18,268 bases of DNA, from positions 1-18,268 of the forward strand of contig JAAUQA010000007.1 of NCBI GenBank assembly GCA_012032855.1, written 5' to 3'. Origin of the DNA: Candidatus Competibacteraceae bacterium (GTDB lineage: Bacteria > Pseudomonadota > Gammaproteobacteria > Competibacterales > Competibacteraceae). Shown piece by piece: positions 11,718-18,268 of this stretch. Each line of letters begins with the position of its first letter. The first letter of the stretch is position 1. A program made the position numbers and the translations under genes. The notes beneath the pieces are model-generated. The model was given only the letters and a program-made list of their open reading frames with translations. It did not search any database and was not told the DNA's origin.

Positions 11718-11792
11718 AGTGCTTCGTCTCGACGGCAGCGTTCGAGCTGTGCTATTCAAGGCGTGTTACTGATCACCGCGACGAGGAAAATC

Positions 11793-12829
11793 ATGCAAAC
11801 GAATCTTATCCTACCCGCCGAATGGGCTCCGCAATCCGCCGTACTGCTGACTTGGCCTCATGCAGAAAGCGACTGGAAGCCGTGGTTGCAAGACGCAGAT
11901 CGCAATTTCGCCGCATTAGCGACCCAGATCAGCTACCGGCAACTTGCCCTCGTCGTCTGTTACGACGCAGCCCATCGTCGTCATGTGCAAGAAATGCTAA
12001 AAGCCGGCGGCGCTGTTTTGCCACGCATACGCCTTTACACCGTGCCTTCGAATGATACCTGGGCGCGTGATCATGGACCCATTACCATTGTCCAGGACAG
12101 CCAACCGGTATTACTGGATTTTCAGTTCAACGGCTGGGGCGGAAAATTCAATCATGAACTCGACAATCAAATCACCCGGCATTTGCATCAAGCCGGCGCT
12201 TTTGGCAATACGCCATTGCACAGCATCGATATGATCCTGGAAGGCGGCAGCATCGAATCCGATGGGGCGGGAACTTTGCTGACTACAAGGCGTTGTTTGT
12301 TGGCGACCAACCGCAATGCGCTGGACCAGAATGCATTGGAAACGCGGCTAACCAAACAACTGGGCGTACAACGGTTTCTCTGGCTCAACGAGGGGGATTT
12401 ATTGGGGGACGATACGGACGGTCACATTGACACGCTGGCCCGGTTTTGCGATGCCGAAACCATTGCCTATCAGGACTGCGAAAATCCGAGCGACCTCACT
12501 ACGAATCACTCAAGGCGATGGAACAAGAACTGAAGGATCTTCGCACAGCTAGGGGCAAACCTTATCGATTGGTTCCATTGCCGCTGCCCCGGCCCATCGT
12601 CGATGAAGTAGGTAATCGTTTGCCGGCGGGTTATGCCAATTTTCTGATTATCAACGATGCCGTGCTGGTGCCTATCTACGCCGATCCCGCCGACACCGAA
12701 GCGTTGGAACGATTGCAGGGCTGTTTTCCAAGCCGAGAGGTGATCGGCATTAATTGCCGCACCTTAGTTCGTCAGTACGGCAGTTTGCACTGCGTGACCA
12801 TGCAATTACCGGTCGGCGTTGTCACGTAA
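11793..12829 (+). CDS. aguA: Agmatine deiminase AguA (frame broken by one missing base)
   Basis: Agmatine deiminase (PAD_porph/amidinotransferase fold) converts agmatine to N-carbamoylputrescine and ammonia on the arginine-decarboxylase route to putrescine. Family motifs in order are ILPAEWAPQSAVLLTWPH near the start, NDTWARDHGPI, DFQFNGWGGKF, ILEGGSIESDG, the catalytic His region DDTDGHIDTLARF, NFLIINDAVLVPIY and the catalytic cysteine in GSLHCVTMQLP. The literal frame derails after QDCENPSD. One C is missing at 12494-12495 (GACCTCAC, probably GACCCTCAC), and PHYESLKAMEQELKDL continues one frame over. The restored length is 345 residues, typical. The start is the ATG at 11793 with a GAGGAAAA ribosome binding site; a longer upstream frame is not conserved. 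The usual partner aguB is not adjacent. Confidence 0.93.
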
Positions 12830-12883
12830 TCCGATCTGGACCGGGTCCATATCGAACGGACCAAACTGATCCGATATTGCAGC

Positions 12884-12923
12884 TTGAAAAACCCTGTTTA
12901 AACTCCGTTTTATTGAGAATAAA
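12884..12923 (+). promoter_or_regulatory. Candidate promoter and small inverted repeat before the secreted-protein locus
   Basis: In the 183-nt gap after aguA, TTGAAA (12884-12889) and TTTTAT (12908-12913) sit 18 nt apart as a weak sigma70-like pair. TTTATT-GAG-AATAAA (12909-12923) is a perfect 6-bp inverted repeat overlapping the -10 position, so it could be an operator. No Rho-independent terminator for aguA was seen here. Low confidence: A/T-rich consensus only. Confidence 0.3.
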
Positions 12924-12995
12924 TCCTATTTGGCCATCGACTTAGCGTAACACGGCACGGTAAGTGCTGTCTCTCGCCCATCCGAAATACCGCAA

Positions 12996-13009
12996 ACTTG
13001 AGAGGTAAC
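12996..13009 (+). promoter_or_regulatory. Shared 14-nt leader with ribosome binding site, copy 1
   Basis: ACTTGAGAGGTAAC ends 3 nt before the ATG at 13013 and supplies the GAGAGG ribosome binding site. The identical 14-mer precedes the hemolysin gene (15659-15672), 4 nt before its ATG. Identity beyond the core ribosome binding site suggests that the two genes arose by duplication or share translational control. Confidence 0.65.
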
Positions 13010-13012
13010 GTG

Positions 13013-13567
13013 ATGGGTACGCAACTTTCCGAAAGCCGAACTAGGAACCGGGTGCGCAGCGCCAACCGTTTTCTGCTGGGCATCTTGATCGTTTTTCTGC
13101 TGTTGCCGGCAGCACCAAGCAGCGCCTTGGACCACCATGATCCTCTCTTTCAACAACTCGCCGAGACCGTCACCGCTGAGTCCGTTGCTGGTCAGACTGT
13201 GGCGTTAGCGGATTTTGTAGCGAAGGCCCAAACAGCCATCGACTTCATGCGCCCCGGTGGTCAGCTTCAAGAGCCCCGGATAGAAGGTGTCGCCGAGTGG
13301 TCGCCCACCATCGCGAATCGTTTTGCCGCCTATTTGAGTGAACTTTACCAAGACGATCTGGAAACGCTGGGTTCTCAATGGATCGCCGAGCAATTAGGCG
13401 AATGGCGGACCGCCGGTGTGCAGGTCACCCGTTTGTCCTGGGGTGTGTCTATTGACGGCGTGAACCATCCGTTCGATTCAGTAGCCGTATTCGACCCATC
13501 TGGTGATCTGCTGTTTGATACGGTGTTGATCCACACCATTACCGACATTGAATACAGTCCTCCATAG
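13013..13567 (+). CDS. Secreted protein of unknown function (possibly the N-terminal part of the next gene)
   Basis: A 184-residue frame starts at ATG 13013. It has a classic Sec signal peptide: a basic N-region (SRTRNRVRSANR), hydrophobic core FLLGILIVFLLLPAA and likely cleavage after SSA at residue 38. The mature part (LDHHDPLFQQLAETV..., ...RLSWGVSIDGVNHPFDSVAV) matches no family I recognise; it looks mixed alpha/beta and contains no cysteine. The literal frame ends at TAG 13567. If one C were missing in the CC at 13559-13560, the frame would continue without a stop (SIAEGVHLASVKSSDAKTVS) into the following large protein. That protein lacks both a signal peptide and a good start codon, so I think the two are probably one gene. 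Confidence 0.6.
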   Translation: MGTQLSESRTRNRVRSANRFLLGILIVFLLLPAAPSSALDHHDPLFQQLAETVTAESVAGQTVALADFVAKAQTAIDFMRPGGQLQEPRIEGVAEWSPTIANRFAAYLSELYQDDLETLGSQWIAEQLGEWRTAGVQVTRLSWGVSIDGVNHPFDSVAVFDPSGDLLFDTVLIHTITDIEYSPP

Positions 13568-13581
13568 CGGAAGGAGTCCAT

Positions 13582-15582
13582 CTGGCCAGCGTCAAATCCA
13601 GCGATGCCAAAACAGTCAGTGGTACCTACAAAGTAGAGGGTGCTTTCGGTCGTTCTAGGACTCTCGCCTATGAAGCAACCCTTAAAGCCGAGGTGTCGCC
13701 TACATCACCGCCGCCACCAACGACGCGGCGATGACCATGACCGCCAGCGTGAGCAACCGGAGCCAGAGTACGACGGGACTAGCGCCGCCTGCCGCCAGAC
13801 CCGAGGTTTATTTCGGAACCGGCGGGAAATTTCATGCGCTTTACAGTTCGGCTGCGAAAACTCCCTTCAAGAGCACCATTCAGGTTAATGGGTCCGATAG
13901 TTTTCAGGATGGCGTGTACCAAGTTAGCGGCAATGATCTGGGCAGCGGCATCACCTTTAACCTGGAGTTTGGGGTTAGCGTCAAAGGCGCTGGCGTTGGC
14001 ATCTCTGTCCCCAATGACGGTCCTTTGACGTTGATCGGGTCAAACAGCGCTTCCAGTTTGTCGCTTGGCAACATCCTGTACACGGATAATGTGGGTACGC
14101 GTTATCGCGGCACCTTCAGGGATGGCGGCAACTTCAAGCTGACCAATTTTTTGATTCGCACCGGCGACGGTACCGGGGAAACCGGTAGTGTCAGCGCATC
14201 AATTCCCGTTTACATGGCATACACCGGTCTTGGGGTGCTGACCTTGACCGGTAAACCGCTCGGCACGCTGAGTCCCAGGGCCAGCTATGTGCGCGGCGAC
14301 TATATCAAGCAACCGACCTACACGGTCACCGCCGACCGCGAAACGGTTAAGATCGGCGAAGACGTTACGGTGACGGTTGAAATCAACAACAACAGCGGCG
14401 CGGTAGACATCCGGGACGGCAGCGTGGCGCTGGACGCGGGTACTTTGAACGGCATTCTGACGCCAAAATCGGCGACCGTCGTCGACTTCAACACGATCGG
14501 CAAGAACCGCTCACAGTCCGTCGAATTCGTTCTCACCGCTGTAAGCTCGGGTCAAGTCATTGTCCAAGCCGATGTCGATGGGCGTTGGGGTTCGCCCGTG
14601 CCGCCTGAGGTGGATTTCGCTAACAAAACTAGCCTTGAAGAACCCATCAAGGTAGGTAATGGCGAGGGTGGTCCCGGCGCTGGAGAACGATCGGAAGCCC
14701 AGCTGGAAAGCCCCCAACAAGGGTCGTTAGAGAGCGGTATCAGCCTGATTCGCGGCTGGGTATGCGATGCCGATCTGGTGGAGATTCAAATCGACGACCG
14801 GGAGCCGCAGCCGGTCGCCTACGGCACCAACCGGAGCGATACGCGTGAAGTCTGCGACGATGTCGACAATGGCTTCGGCTTCACCGTCAACTGGAATAAT
14901 TACGGCGATGGCGATCACACGCTAAAGCTGTTCGTCGATGGCGAAGAAGCGACCCGTGTTGGACTTCACTGTCACCACGTTGGGTGAGAATTATCTGCGC
15001 GGTGCTCCCGACAATCAGTACACGTTGGCAAATTTTCCGGAAACTGGAGAGGACGCAATCGTGCGTTGGTCGGAACCACACCAGAACTTCGTCATCATGA
15101 GTGCCAGTTCGGCTCAATCTGCGCCTGATAACTTCCAACCGCCTGCTGCGACGGAGCAGTCTGATGCGCTTGCCCAATTGGAAAGTCCCCAGGAAGATTC
15201 ATTCGAGAGCGGTATTGGCTTGGTCAGGGGCTGGGTCTGCGACGCCGCCATCGTAGAAATTCAAATCGACGACCGCCCGCGCCGGGAAGTGGCGTACGGC
15301 ACCAATCGGGGCGATACCCGGCAGATCTGCGGCGATGTCGATAACGGGTTTGGCTTCACCGTCAACTGGAGCAGTTACGGTAGCGGTGAGCACACCTTGC
15401 GACTGTACATTGACGGGGAGGAATTCACCCGCGCCAATTTCACTGTAACCAACTTGGGTGAGGATTTTCTGAAGGACGCCAGCGGCCAGTATACGTTGGC
15501 GAATTTCCCGGAATCCGGGAGTGACGTAACGGTGCGTTGGTCAGAACCGCACCAAAACTTCGTCATCACCGATTATCGGTAA
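13582..15582 (+). CDS. Large secreted beta-rich protein with two C-terminal 130-residue modules (frame broken)
   Basis: An ordered set of domains is visible. First, a Ser/Thr/Gly-rich beta-type region of about 230 residues has no recognised family (e.g. VYFGTGGKFHALYSS, GITFNLEFGVSVKGAGVGIS). Second, an Ig-like CARDB/DUF11-type domain runs from YTVTADRETVKIGEDVTVTV to SSGQVIVQADVDG. Third come two tandem modules (14703-15096 and 15178-15567) ending WSEPHQNFVITDYR. One base is missing near 13692-13695 (GAGGTGTC, probably GAGGGTGTC), before VAYITAATNDAA. One extra G at 14961-14962 breaks the first module; repeat comparison fixes this exactly. No proper start codon exists: 13582 is a CTG, and the AAGGAG at 13571-13576 may be chance. 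It is most likely the continuation of the 13013 gene (about 856 residues together). Without correction, the longest frame is 13731-14987. Confidence 0.65.
14703..15096 (+). repeat. 130-residue module, copy R1
   Basis: Coding repeat running from LESPQ to WSEPHQNFVI. Hallmarks are SGISLIRGWVCDA, AYGTNRSDTREVC, DNGFGFTVNWNNYGDG, FTVTTLGENYLRG and YTLANFP. It has two cysteines (WVC and EVC), the second followed by a DDVDNG acidic loop. It is one codon longer than the others (PDNQYT) and carries a +1 base at 14961-14962. Confidence 0.9.
15178..15567 (+). repeat. 130-residue module, copy R2
   Basis: Exactly 390 nt. It starts LESPQEDSFESGIGLVRGW, keeps both cysteines (WVCDA, RQICGD) and DVDNGFGFTVNW, and ends WSEPHQNFVI plus TDYR and stop. 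Its tail matches R4 best, while R1 and R3 share the NYLRGA segment. Confidence 0.92.
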
Positions 15583-15589
15583 CAAAGCT

Positions 15590-15632
15590 GGTTGCTGGCA
15601 CGGCATCGGATTGATGGGCCGTGTCAGCAACC
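15590..15632 (+). terminator. Long hairpin between the two secreted-protein genes
   Basis: GGTTGCTGGCACGGC (15590-15604) pairs with GCCGTGTCAGCAACC (15618-15632): 15 bp with a single G-U wobble and a 13-nt loop, starting 8 nt after the stop codon at 15582. No T-run follows, so it is not a canonical Rho-independent terminator. A transcription pause, a Rho-assisted stop or an mRNA 3'-stabilising structure that sets different levels of the two genes are all possible. Confidence 0.6.
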
Positions 15633-15658
15633 ACCCCGGAATCTCCCTTCAAAACTGC

Positions 15659-15672
15659 ACTTGAGAGGTAAC
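15659..15672 (+). promoter_or_regulatory. Shared 14-nt leader with ribosome binding site, copy 2
   Basis: ACTTGAGAGGTAAC, identical to 12996-13009, supplies the ribosome binding site for the ATG at 15677. No convincing -35/-10 pair is visible in the 15583-15676 gap, so expression from the upstream promoter is likely. Confidence 0.65.
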
Positions 15673-15676
15673 AGTT

Positions 15677-18040
15677 ATGAGTTCACGTACACTCAGTTAT
15701 TTTGATCGGCAAATATTGGGCATGTTATTGATACTGCCTCTGTTGCTATCCACCTCCAGCCATGCCGCATCGGATCAAAAGATCATCCTGGTCAGCGGTG
15801 CTGATTCGGCCCAAGTGGAAAACCTTGCTAGCGATTACGTCATTGAGTTGGCACCGGAGGTGTTCAGCGAGCAACAGCCCTCACGGCAACGCGAATTCCA
15901 TCGTTTGTTGACCGATACCGTGCTCGTCGTCGCTGACTTATCACAATTCGACGAGACGACGGACCCGCATTTTCTGGAATTGCTGACGGCGGCGTTGGAT
16001 CGGCAAATCCCGCTGCTGCTGCAGGAAACTAACCAAGCGACTATGGCTCGGTTTGTCGGCGTTGGTTTCGAGAACGCTGCGGTGATCGTCAGTAACCAGG
16101 AGACTCCGTATCACTTCACTATCCAGCGGTTCGAGCAGTCCGATATTGATGACGTTATCGGCTTTAGCCAAACGTTATCCGCTGCGCTTAAGGCCCAGCA
16201 AAACCCTGGTCCGGTGGGTCCCGAAACGTACTCAGCAAATCCGCAAACGGTGGAGCGACAAGCGCTATCAGAGAGCCTTCCGCCTTCCACTGTCCGCCGG
16301 TTCAGCGTCAATGCGCCACCTGACAAACGCGTTCATAGTCTTTCTTACACCCATAACGGAGCCGCCCGTACTCAGACTTTCACTTATGACGTGGGCTACG
16401 ACATCGAACTGGTTGCATCGAATAACCCGCCCAACAAATTTCTCAGGATCGCTCCTTTCGGGCAATTCAATTCCGGCTCGCGGAAATTCGACAACCACGA
16501 AGCCCGAGGATATTTTCTTGAGAAAGTGGATGTCACTTGGACCCCCAATGCAACCGCCGCCGCAGACGCTAATTTGACATTGCGCCGGTTCTCGCCGGAA
16601 ACGCCCAACAACACAGGCAGTTACAGCCATTCAACCGGTTGGTCGTTGGGCTTCGAGGCCGGCGGATCGCAGCAAGGGGGAGCCTCTGGCGGGGTGAGCG
16701 TAGGTCTGAATGCGACCAACACCAGCACGATCGGGATCAGCGATTTTCGGTCCGATCCGGCGCGAACGGCGCTACCCCCTCCTGGACCCTTGAACTCAAG
16801 CAAGTTTATGAGGAAGGGTGTGGTAATAGCGGCACATTCACTCCCGTCCAATATTTGAATTGGGAAGCATGCACAACATTGTTTCCCGTTCTGGTGGGGT
16901 TTGCGCACACCGCCGGAACTGGCCAACGGTGCTTTCGTCATCAATACCGAAGCCATATGGAGCGCCGACCTGGACTTTGAAGGGAAGATTTCGTTTGATG
17001 TTGCATCTCGCCAAGCGATGCGTTTAGTGGCTAGCTACGATGAGGATATCAAGGTCGTCAGGGTGGCTAATCCGATAACGGTGGATTTCAGCACAGTGAC
17101 GCCCTACCAAGCTGAGGAGGAGGTAGAGCCACCACCGGATGAAGAGCAGGAAACAGGCGCTTTGGAAAGCCCGCAAGAGGGCTCATTCGAAAGCGGCATC
17201 GGCTTGATCCGCGGTTGGGTGTGCGATGCCCAGGAAGTCGAGATTCAGATCGACAGCCGACCACGGCAACCGGTGGCTTACGGCACCAACCGGAGCGATA
17301 CCCGGGAAATCTGCGGAGATACCGACAACGGCTTCGGCCTAACCGTCAACTGGAACAACTACGGGGACGGCGCGCACACGTTGCGTCTGTTCGTCAATGG
17401 CGTTGAATTCGCTGAAGCGGCCTTCACCGTGACCACTTTGGGCGAGAATTATCTCCGTGGAGCCAGCGGCGATTATACGCTAACAGACTTTCCCGGATTA
17501 GGAGGCAATGTGAGCGTCCGCTGGTCTGAACCGCATCAGAACTTCGTGATCGCAGGCACCGGTCAGCTAGGGTTCCAGCCGCTGTCTGCTGAGCGCTCTT
17601 TGGATATCTCGCTATTGACGGACACGGCTGCCCAATTGGAAAGTCCTCAGGAAAACTCCTTCGAAAGCGGGATCGGGCTGATTCGCGGCTGGGTGTGCGA
17701 TGCTCAAGAGGTGCAAATTCAGATCGATAGTCGGGTACCGCAACGCGTCGCCTACGGTACTAATCGGGGTGACACTCTGGAAGTCTGTGGGGATACCGAC
17801 AACGGCTTCGGGTTCACTGTGAATTGGAATAACTACGGCGATGGTTCCCATGTCTTGCGGGCGTTTGCCGATGGCGAAGAGTTCGCTCGTGTCAACTTCA
17901 CTGTCACCACCTTGGGTGAAAACTTTCTGCGGGAAGTCAGCGGCCAATACACCCTGGAGGATTTTCTGGAAAGTGGCGATGAAGTGACCGTGCGTTGGTC
18001 GGAACCCCACCAGAATTTCGTTATCACCGATTATCGATAA
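15677..18040 (+). CDS. VCC-like hemolysin: cytolysin pro-domain, leukocidin-type pore core, two C-terminal modules (frame broken)
   Basis: The start at ATG 15677 follows the GAGAGG site. Residues 1-30 are a Sec signal (LLILPLLLSTSSHA). Residues about 36-165 resemble the Vibrio cholerae cytolysin pro-domain (Hemolysin_N): VLVVADLSQF, then GVGFENAAVIVSNQETPYHF. Residues about 209-477 fit the leukocidin/hemolysin beta-barrel family: YDVGYDIELVASN, LEKVDVTWTPN and a Gly/Ser/Thr-alternating stem (GWSLGFEAGGSQQGGASGGV). Then come SWTLELKQVYEE, two cysteines (GCGNSG, WEACTT) and ADLDFEGKISFDV. An acidic proline linker (EVEPPPDEEQ) leads to two tandem modules. A base is lost at 16757-16764 and one is gained at 16899-16902; the events compensate, restoring 787 residues. 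The lectin domains of VCC are absent. Pore-forming function is inferred from homology recalled without a search. Confidence 0.75.
17162..17551 (+). repeat. 130-residue module, copy R3
   Basis: Exactly 390 nt, first module of the hemolysin C-terminus. It starts LESPQEGSFESGIGLIRGW and contains CDAQEVEIQIDSR, GTNRSDTREICGD and ENYLRGA. Its first half resembles R4 (DAQEV, IQIDSR), but GTNRSDTRE and NYLRGA are shared with R1. Confidence 0.92.
17636..18025 (+). repeat. 130-residue module, copy R4
   Basis: Exactly 390 nt, last module of the hemolysin. It starts LESPQENSFESGIGLIRGW, contains GTNRGDTLEVCGDTDNGFG and ends WSEPHQNFVITDYR, the same C-terminus as the upstream secreted protein. Confidence 0.92.
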
Positions 18041-18086
18041 GGAGCTTGTATGGTTGCTGTAATACATTCTTAACGATAACGGATTA

Positions 18087-18121
18087 AAAAAACCTCCTCT
18101 CATCACGAGAGGGGGTTTTTT
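18087..18121 (+). terminator. Rho-independent terminator of the hemolysin locus
   Basis: A 15-bp stem closes a 5-nt ATCAC loop (18102-18106): an A-run plus CCTCCTCTC on the left, GAGAGGGGG plus six T on the right, with one G-U wobble. It begins 46 nt after the hemolysin stop. The flanking A and T runs mean it could also act on minus-strand transcripts. Confidence 0.9.
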
Positions 18122-18141
18122 ATTGTTGAGATTCAGGTTAT

Positions 18142-18268
18142 CAGGGCGACCGCATATAAACTTTCGCAAAAACAAAGCGGTTTAGAGATACTCACGGTTT
18201 TCAGCCGAGAGAAATCTGATGAGTGCCAGCCTACTTGCTCATTTTGCCTGCCTTGAAGACCCGCGCAT
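18142..18268 (+). mobile_element. Left end of a probable ISAs1-family insertion sequence (cut by window edge)
   Basis: CAGGGCGACCGCATA at 18142 resembles the CAGGG-type terminal repeats of ISAs1 elements, and a transposase-like start codon follows 77 nt in. The right end, inverted repeat and target duplication lie outside the window, so the boundary is tentative. Confidence 0.5.
18219..18268 (+). CDS. ISAs1-family transposase, N-terminal fragment
   Basis: ATG 18219 opens MSASLLAHFACLEDPR, the characteristic first residues of ISAs1-family DDE transposases (a short helix ending in the L-x-D-P-R motif). A GAGAG ribosome binding site lies about 6 nt upstream. Only 16 codons are visible before the window ends, so intactness cannot be judged. 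Confidence 0.6.
   Translation, partial: MSASLLAHFACLEDPR

Noticed and set aside
11524..11772. Plus-strand 82-codon frame upstream of aguA.
   Set aside because: It runs through the dispersed repeat copy, has no ribosome binding site or family features, and looks like chance.
12909..12923. TTTATTGAGAATAAA as a Fur box controlling the toxin locus.
   Set aside because: It is a 6-bp inverted repeat but matches the 19-bp Fur consensus poorly; iron control cannot be supported from sequence alone.
13571..13576. AAGGAG as the ribosome binding site of a separate downstream gene at 13582.
   Set aside because: No ATG, GTG or TTG lies in frame at a proper distance; fusion with the upstream frame explains the sequence better, although a lost base in a former ATG cannot be excluded.
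14703..18025. The regular 390-nt repeats as a CRISPR or non-coding satellite.
   Set aside because: They are protein-coding modules with conserved residues and variable third codon positions, and there are no short direct repeats with spacers.

Overview
The window looks like a gammaproteobacterial chromosome. The minus-strand cluster thrH-leuS-lptE-holA-proA-nadD-rsfS-rlmH-maf-rng-(yhdP) is typical gammaproteobacterial synteny: proA sits between holA and nadD, and maf-rng-yhdP follows rlmH. This resembles Chromatiales, Methylococcales or Competibacter-like lineages more than enterics. That placement is inference; no rRNA or species marker is present.

Layout. (1) Positions 1-9913, minus strand: one dense housekeeping cluster with gaps of about 2-86 nt and one 4-nt overlap. 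Its products serve leucyl-tRNA charging, LPS export, DNA polymerase III clamp loading, proline and NAD synthesis, ribosome silencing and 23S rRNA methylation, nucleotide house-cleaning and RNA processing. (2) 9914-11792: a divergent control region, an orphan zinc-binding CZB-domain protein, a DUF454 (YbaN) inner-membrane protein, and gene-poor stretches holding dispersed-repeat remnants. (3) 11793-12829: agmatine deiminase (aguA). (4) 13013-18040, plus strand: two large secreted proteins, each ending in the same tandem pair of about 130-residue modules. The second carries a Vibrio cholerae cytolysin-like pro-domain and a leukocidin-type pore-forming core. A strong Rho-independent terminator closes this locus. 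(5) 18142-18268: left end of what looks like an ISAs1-family insertion sequence, cut by the window edge.

The sequence is riddled with single-base indels. Reading frames of rng (two), nadD, holA, leuS (two), thrH, aguA, the first secreted protein (two or three) and the hemolysin (two) are broken. In every housekeeping case, restoring one base gives a full-length family-typical protein. Several of these genes are essential or nearly so, and most events are losses of one base, often in runs of 2-3 identical bases. Consensus sequencing error is therefore the most likely cause, and I annotate these genes over their whole span as frame-disrupted CDSs.

The most interesting part is region 4. It is a candidate secreted toxin locus in which the lectin domains of classical V. 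cholerae cytolysin are replaced by paired modules shared with a neighbouring secreted protein of unknown function. The two genes also share an identical 14-nt leader containing the ribosome binding site.
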